NCBI GenBank assembly: GCA_024734495.1
Contig: JALMQS010000085.1
Location: forward strand, 15,724,048 to 15,788,047
Reading direction: 5' to 3'
Source: Forficula auricularia
Taxonomy: Eukaryota; Arthropoda; Insecta; Dermaptera; Forficulidae
Length of the DNA: 64,000 bases
A program made the position numbers and the translations under genes. Below the pieces are notes generated by a model. It made no database searches. It was given only the letters and a program-made list of their open reading frames with translations, and was not told the DNA's origin. Shown here one piece after another: positions 13,274-22,200 of the stretch; the first letter of the stretch is position 1; each line of letters opens with the position of its first letter.

Positions 13274-16200
13274 ATGTGGGGGGGTATGTATCGCAATTTT
13301 GTGGGTGCACTGCAGGCCGCAACGTTCAACCGATTGCAATAAAATTTGGCACAAAATTTAGTCTTGATGTAAACAAGAACTGATTAGTTTTTGGTGACTT
13401 CAGCCCTAAGGGGCTGTAAATTGTGGTGGGGGTTGAAATCTTAAAAGATTAATAATAACGTTAATATGAATGATACCAGTTTGGTTGCAAATGGCTAATA
13501 TTCTACTAATTAACCTCTACAACTTGTGTCTGAAAAGTTTTTGATAGGAGCAGTCTAAAGGGGGTAGTGTCCTTTCGAAATTTACCTATTCCTACGGCCT
13601 ACCGCAGGGATTTTCAATTTAAAAACAGTGTAAATCGGAAACCGTGTAATCGAGGGATTGGTGTGTATCAAAACAACTGTTTATAGTGAATCTTATCTTT
13701 ACATTTTTCTAATTTCATCCAAGCAAATAATATAAACTCACCAGTGTGTTCAACTGTGCAGATATGATCAGGTCGTAATTTGCCATCCATGTCTACTGTA
13801 GCAACTGATTTGTCATGACCAGGAGTTCCAGAACTATATGTGGTCGCCAAAGTAGAGGAGCATTCTTCAAGATACCACGGCTTAAATCTTTATCAAAAAA
13901 CAAGTGAATTTAATAATAATTAGATTGTTAATGTTTTTACTTACCCTCCCTGGGTGGCACTCGAAATGGAGACTGTAAATATACTATTGGTGTATCCATC
14001 ACAATTACAAGAGTCAATATGTCTTCCGCCGTTACCAGAAGCCCAGATATAGATAGAACCTTTTCCTTTGCGTCCCTGAAGAAGTAGAGATACATTTAAA
14101 AATTAAAAAAGGATAATGTAAATTTTAATATTAATTCTTTGAGGATTATTTTATATTATAAATAAAAAAGCGATCACTTACACTTGTGACGCCATAGATA
14201 AAGGCCCGTCTGGCAAGAGGTCCAGGCCCATCAACTGTTTTCCCGTCATCTTCAGGTCCCCAAGATGCACTATAAATATCTATATGTTCGGGATTCAACC
14301 CCAAAGCTTTTGCTTCAACAGCGTCATTGACAGTGCCATCTAACATTCTAACCCCTAGAATTAGAAAAATATTCATAAAAAAAGATTTGACTCTTTTCTA
14401 CTATCAAAAATGATTTGTAGTATGAAGGTATAACGTGATAAATCTCACAACCTTAGACTTATATGACCTAAGCAGAAAGCAATTTTATGGTTGTGTTTAT
14501 AATAATTTAAACTAAGAGAAAAATCACGTTTTTGCAGACAGAAATTAAAAGCAATAATTTTTAAATAAAAAAAAAATTTAATCTACAACGTTTTTAAAAC
14601 GGACTAAAAAGTATAAAATAATTTCTCCTAGACCAATACAGATGTAAGATTTAAATTGAAAAACGTCTGGAGTGTAATGTTTTAAGGGGGATAAACTTTT
14701 TGGCCGTTATACAAATAACATCTACGGTTAGAGAAGTTTCACTTCCCCGTGAGCTTATGTGGATGATTTTTTTGAATAAATCTTATTTTATTAAAATATT
14801 TTTTTCTTTTACCCAGAGTGCTAACCATTACACATAAGAATTTTATTCTCAGAAATTAGAGAACTACAAATTAGGGCCATAAATCGTATGTTGCAGTAAA
14901 AACCCGTTTTTAGTAAGAACGGGTTCTTAATAGTTAAAACGGCTAATACCTTTGTGGCAACTAGAGTTTATTGATGTTGGTTGAGTTTGGTCCAAAGGTC
15001 TAGAATCTTCATTTTTGACCTTCCGCCCCATTTTTTAAACGAAAATTTCAAAAATGACATCCTCATTAGAAGCAAAGTTGTAGAGGATGTAATTTTTGTC
15101 ATTTTCGTTTAAAAAATTTTGAAAATAAACACCCAAAATGAGGCGGAAGGTCAAAAATGAAGATTCAGACCTTTGGACCAAACTCAATCTACATCAGTAA
15201 ATTCTAGTTACCACAAAGGTATTCTATTCAGTGAAACGCGTTTTAACTATAAGAACCCGTTTTTACTAAAAACGGGTTTCTACTGCATCATATATATACT
15301 CCTTGATCAAAAAGTTTCAGGAATTTATTCAGAAAATCAAAAATACAAATTTATTCATCAAAATCGATACTGTCCCATTCAAAGTACATCGACTGCAGCG
15401 CACTTATGCCAGGGCTCGATTTAATCCTCGAAACATTTTTTATACTCGGTTTTCGGTATAGACTATCAGAGCCGTTTCCGATTTTTACGATTTTAAAAAT
15501 GAAATCGTCTTTGCATCAACGAGTTTGTATTAAATTTTAAGTTAAAAACGGTGCGAAAATGTTGAAGAAGTGTTACTCCTACGAAAAAAAACTTTTATGT
15601 GTGACCCAAGTTTTCGTGAGTCTGTCGAGGATGACGAATGCAGCCCACATCGAAAATCGACGAAAACGTCGATAAAATCGAAGAAATGAGGTCCGAAAAC
15701 TGTAAATTGACCATTGGAGAGATGGCAGCGAACTTGAGCATCGCTTATGAATCCATTCAAGACATTTTGTTTAATAATTTGGCTTTGAGACGCCAAAAAA
15801 GACCGGATTAGTGGGAATCACATAACGCGCGGTCGAACAATACCATCGTTATCCGCAACTTTTTGACCAAGAACGGAACAAATACCACCCTTTAGCCACC
15901 GAATTCGACTCCTGCGACTTCTTCCTGTTAAGTCGACTCAAAAAATCGCTCCGGGGTACGCGTTTTAGCATCCAAGTGGAGATAATGAAAAAATCGAAGA
16001 TGGATGGCCATACCGAAAACCGAATATAAAAATTGTTTGGAGGATTGGATCAAGCACTGGCATGAGTGCGTTGCAGTCGATGAGGTGTACTTTGAAGGAG
16101 ACAATATCGATGTTAATTAATAAATTTGTATTTTTGATTTTCTGAATAAATTCTTGAAACTTTTTGATCAGAGTAGTATATATGATGATGGCAGAGTTCG

Positions 16201-19200
16201 AGCTGAAAAAATTGTGCGAAAATCAACACAACTTTAATTTTAATTCTGAATCAGAGTGAATTATGCGTTGGTGTTTTTGTGTATATTGATAAATAAAAAA
16301 TACAAAATAAAGATAGACAGTGTTGAGAAAATTTTCAAAATCATCCTTCTGCAAGTCTTAGAAGGTTGTCAAAAATTACCTCCAATGCTGGCATTGTAGG
16401 CAACGCCTACACCGCAGTAGCCGTTGAAAGCGACTGCAGCCACTTCACCTGCACATCTGGTTCCATGCTTATTATCCCCGTTGTCCCTTGGCATAGGATC
16501 GTTATCATTATCGTTGATATCTGTACTTGCATGAGGGTCCTATAACAATAAAGAAATAGAAAGTTAAAATAGTGACCCTGTATCCTCTATGACTTAACAC
16601 TAGGGGTTTTTGAAATAGGCCGGACAAGTATGAGGCCCGCCGAAGGCGGGGTTGCAGCTAGTATAATATATTTTCCTATATATATAATAGATGATGATTA
16701 ACATATTCTTATTTAAACCTAATTTAAAAAGTTTTTTTTCAGGTGCTACCCACTGTAAAATAACAAATTAATATATGTATTATAATAAACATGATTTATC
16801 AATAATTAAAAAATTAACTGATGTGGCCATATATTAATAGTTCTATTTTTTGAACCCCCTTCAAATAATGACTCTTTTTTTATTATAGGGCTCTTTTATA
16901 GTAAATTCCATTTTTAACCGACTTCAAAAAGGAGGAGGTTCTCTATTCGATTGAATTTTTTTTTTTTTTTTTTTTTGTGCCTATGTTACCTCATATCTCC
17001 GCCAATTGTCAACCGATTTTGAAAAAAATTTTGCATTGGGTCCAGTCTAGCTTCCGATTGGTCCCATTTTTTTTCGATTTTTTTCATAGGTATTAGACCT
17101 TTTTTATTAGGTTTGTTTAGGTTTGTTTAGACCTAACCTCTTTGTTTATGAACCGATTTCGATGGTTCTTTTTTTATCCGAAAGGGGGTGTCTTAGGGAT
17201 GGTGTCATATTAATTTGGTCAAGTTCTGATGATATAATCACTATTAATAACATCACTAAAAAGAGAAAAATAAAAATTTTTAAGAAAAAAATAAAAATCG
17301 ACTTCAAAAAATTAAGTGCAACAAATATAAAAATACACTAAAAGGTATAAAATAATTATTATCTTATTTAGTTACAACTAAACGACGAAATATTAACACG
17401 AAATTACTTTTGAAGTTGGTGCCAAACATATACCTTTTATGAATCGCACTCGACGGATCTTACTTAGTACGTTTGGCGGGTACGCTCGCTTATAGGTATA
17501 GTTTGTTTGGCACCGACTTTAAAAAGTAATTTCGTGTTAATATTTCGTCGTTTAGTTGTAACTAAATAAGATAATAATTATTTTATACCTTTTAGTGTAT
17601 TTTTATATTTGTTGCACTTAATTTTTTGAAGTCGGTTTTTTATTTTTTCTTAAAATTTTTTTATTGATTTGTAGGTTTGAAAATTTTATAATTTTAATTT
17701 TTTTAAGAACTCTTACCCCCCCCCCCCATTTTTGTCTTTTAGCGTCAGTAAGAATCCAATGTTGCCAGATCCGAGAAACGACGCAGTGAAAAATTTTTTG
17801 CCTTTTTGCGCATGGAGAGTAGGGGAAAGATCGAACTGCATCTGATCTATTTAGGGAACGTCCTTAAATACGAGTCTGACATGATATAAAAAAGAAAGAG
17901 GACAGAAACGGTTCTACAATGAGCCAACGTATTATGAGAATCTCTTATATAAAAGCCTCAAATATGAATTTTTTAAGCACATTTTCTGATTCTAGGTGTA
18001 CGGTGTAGTACTCACATAGTTGAGCGCTAAATCAGGGTGGTTAGTCTGGATGCCGTCATCTAGGATGGAAACAACAACGCCTTTTCCAGTGTAGCCTCGT
18101 TGCCAGGCAGGGGCCACGTTCATGTCATGACCATCTTTTGCACCTCCATTCTGAAAAAGATATTCAATGTATCTATTATTCACCTTTTAGTTATCGGCTT
18201 AGGGTTTAGAATTAATAATTCCAGTCAAGTTTTTTCTACTGTCTACAACTTATTTATATGTGATAGTACTCATTCAACTGATACATTGCAAGGCAAACAA
18301 GGAATGTTAATAAGAAAATACCGAGGGTAGAACCGGGGACCTGATAATTTCTGTACACCTACTTCCACTTCCACTTTCATTTCTAGAGAAGTAGAAGACA
18401 ATAGATGAGAGAAGTGCATTATCTAATGAATTCCAAAATAATTCTACATAATTCCAAAGACGTGTACACCTAATTCCAATCGCGGTTCACCCCTCGGAAA
18501 ATACTGAAGGTTGAGATTATATAGAGAAAACAACGAGAGTTTTTATTTAAATTTGGAAAATTTATAATTAAAATTGTTCTAAGTGTTAATTAAAAAAACA
18601 ACAAATTTTTACTAAGAGATTTTATTTTTTTATTGTGAACTGTAAAAATTCCCCCCATTTTAGATCCCCTTAAGAAATAATTACATTTATTTTTAAATAG
18701 TGGATGTGTTGAGATTTCAGCAAACTTGGTTTTTTAGATTGAAAATTTTATAATTCATGAAATAATCACGATTTTTTTTATTATAGAGATACTTTTTATA
18801 GTAAAAATTCGAATTTTTTAGTTTGAAAAATTTATAATTTTAGTTTTAAAGAACCCTCTCCCCCTTAATGGTTCGATTTCAACCAAAATCTAATCAACTT
18901 TTAATTTCAATACAAATAAACTGCAACGGATCGTTGCTAAACTTTATCCAAATTCATTTGAAATATTAATATGTTTATTCCTTTATTATTAATCAGATAT
19001 CACTTGCTATTTGCAGTCCAAGTTGACTTAAATTCAAAAATAGCAATTGATTTTCATTTAACAGTCGAAGAATAACCATTCTACATTAGATTTTTGACGC
19101 TTCGATTATTATTGGTAACCAGTGCTGAAGGCATGGAGGAATCGACTTAAAATCAAAAATAACGATCGATTCTTATCTAATACTAGAGGAATAGCCTTAT

Positions 19201-22200
19201 TGCATTCCATTTTTGATGTTTTGACTATTAATGGCAACCTCTACTGAAAAAGTGGAAAAATCGACTTAAAATCAAAAAAGACTAAATTCTTTTATGGCAA
19301 ACAACTCAAGCTTGAGTTGTTTACCAAAAAGAATTTAGTCTTTTTGATTTTAAGTCGATTCTTCCACGTACATAAGCAAGGTTAAATGAGCTATATTAAA
19401 ACGATCAAATGAATAAATTTTTAAGGAATTTAAAATAAATAATTAAAAAAGTACTATCTTACTCTAGAGTAAAGTACTTTAAAATATAATTTTACTAAAA
19501 ACTTTATTTAACCTTTTTTGTGGCCCCCAAGGTACTTAATTAGGATATTAAATTTCATCAAAATTGGTTAAGTCATTTTCAAGATATTTAGAAAAAACTA
19601 AAAAAGTACTGAAATAAAGTACTAATGTTTGTGGACCGATATGTACCAAAAACTAATCAGCATTTCATTTTGTTAAAATAATGGTAGGTTTTCAATTTCA
19701 ATTCAATCGGTGCAACGGTGTGGAAAAAATCGTGTGCCAAAAAAACGATAACATCCATCCATCCATCCGCACGCACTTCCAAAAAAATGGCACTTTTTGG
19801 CCTCTCGACAAGATCCCAGGTAATTTTTGGCAAAACCGTCACGTGCTAAAATTCAATCTAATTGAATACTTCAATTTGTGACCTTAATTGAGTCCATAGG
19901 TTCCGTAGTCTTTACCTGAGGACCCTTTGAAGTCGCGCTTGCCGCGAGACCGATTACAATACTTTCACCCATTGTTCTACGTGTCAGTTGAGCTAGAGAG
20001 TACACAAGAATTTGATAAGGCACGTATTAACTTAACAGACATTTTGACAAAATAATAATTAATATCTCGTAAAATATAATTTTTTCGATGTTCACTCTAT
20101 ATGGCTTTCTTGTAGACCAAAACGAAATGGTTTGGCTCCAGTTTTTTAAATCAAAATAGTTAAAGCCGCTTTTGAAATATTTCCAAAAAACAAAGGAAAA
20201 AAACAATATCATGCACGATTACAATACGATACTTGACCATACCCCGAATGGCAAAGTAAAAAACGTTAATAAAAGTATAACAAAGGGCATAAGGGTATAA
20301 ACATACTGAATCGGCTCCCGAAAGTCAATTTAATGATACTTAGGGAATATGTAGGTACTAATAAAATAATAAGATCCCTAACTCAATTGGTTTTTGAGAA
20401 AAAACCGAGGGGTGAACCGCGACCTAAAATCGTGTACACCTACTTCCACTTTCATTTCAAGTAGAAAACAATAGATGACATTAGATTATCTAATGAATTC
20501 CAAAGTAATTCTAAATGATTCCAAAGACGGTGTACCCCTAATTCCAATAACGGTTCACCCCTCGGGAAAAACAAATAATTAAAAAACAGAAAACAATTTT
20601 TTCTTAGGATCTTATGAACCGATTGATCTAAATTTTTAATGATTAATGTAAAGATTTAAGCATCTTTTTTGAGTTTCTTTTTGAAAAAAGATTGAATTTT
20701 TTCAAAAATCAACTCAATTATATAATATTGAAAAGTGAATTTATTTTTATTTAGGAAACAAATCAAAGATTTTAGTAGAAATATTTTTACATTGCATATC
20801 AGAGGGTTTCGTCCCTTGGGAATCGAACCCAAGAGCTAACTAAGCTTGCCGTGCTGTTAGCCAAACCCTTAAGACAAATCTCTCTCCGATATGCAATATA
20901 TATAAGAAATAAAGCTACAAATTTTTCACTCCTTTCAACTCGAATGGAATAGTAAAAAATCAGGCTAAAATGAAAAAAAGTTTTCAGTGTCTTATATATG
21001 TTGCATATCGGAGAGAGATTTGTCTTAAAGGTATCACTCGGCTATAGCTTAGTTAGCGCTTGGGTTCGATTCCCAAGAGGACGAAACCCTCTAATATGCA
21101 ATGTAAAAATATTTCTACTAAAATCTTTGATTTGTTTCCTAAATAAAAATAAATTCACTTTTTAAATTTTTAATATATTTTGGGGACTGATATATTATGT
21201 TCTAGAAAAAAAATTATGAGCTATATAGGTTTATAAGATCCTCGAAAAAAAAAAATTGTTTTTCTTTTAATTTCAATTTTTGACCATGATACAATTTTGG
21301 CACAATTATGAAACAGATACCTTCAACCCCCGCCCAGCCCATAAAATTACCTCTTCTTCTTCTTTCACGATGGAGGGGCCAAGCCACCTTTTTTGGTTTA
21401 ACTTCTTCTCTCACCATTTTCATAAAAAAATAAAAAATAAAACTATTTTTTTTTCAAACCTTATCTATTTACCTATAATACTATGACATTTTCAAATTTT
21501 GAAAAAAGTACGCCATAGTAGAAAAAAATAAAAAACCACTTTTTGGCCCAAATAATGATTTTTTTTTATATTATATGTGATTGAAGAAAACAGTGACGAA
21601 GCCTAATGAGATGAGATTATACAATATTTTTGAGAAAATATATCTCTTTTATTTATATATCTGATTTTCATTTTTATTTCTTTATTTATTAAAATTGTTC
21701 TTTATTTTATACTTAATGATATTTTACCGTATATCTATCATACTTTAGGAAGCTTTTATTGAGTGTAAACTGTTAGATTTGCTGAATTGAAAGAAAATGA
21801 TAAATGAATAAAATAGAATTTGTATTTGTTTGCAGAGTTTGGATTTTTTCGGAAAGAAAATTTTTCTTGTCTTCGATAATTTTTGGTTATATCTAGGTCT
21901 GAGTTTAATAAAAATATAGTAGTCAAGAGCTGGTGACACATTTTTGAGTACGGATTTGACCCAACTAGAAATTATGCGTAATAGTACCGTCTATGATAGT
22001 TGTACAAGGAATGGCCAATCTGGCTGGCCTAAGCAGAGTGGACCAGGTACTGCGCATGGTGTGAGTGCGGTAAAAAATACATATGTGTTAAAAAATATTT
22101 TTGACCCACAATGAAATTATAAAAATTATAATTTATAGTCAATTATAAACATAATATATTCACTCCAGACCATTTGAGTGGTGGAACGTGGAACCAGACC

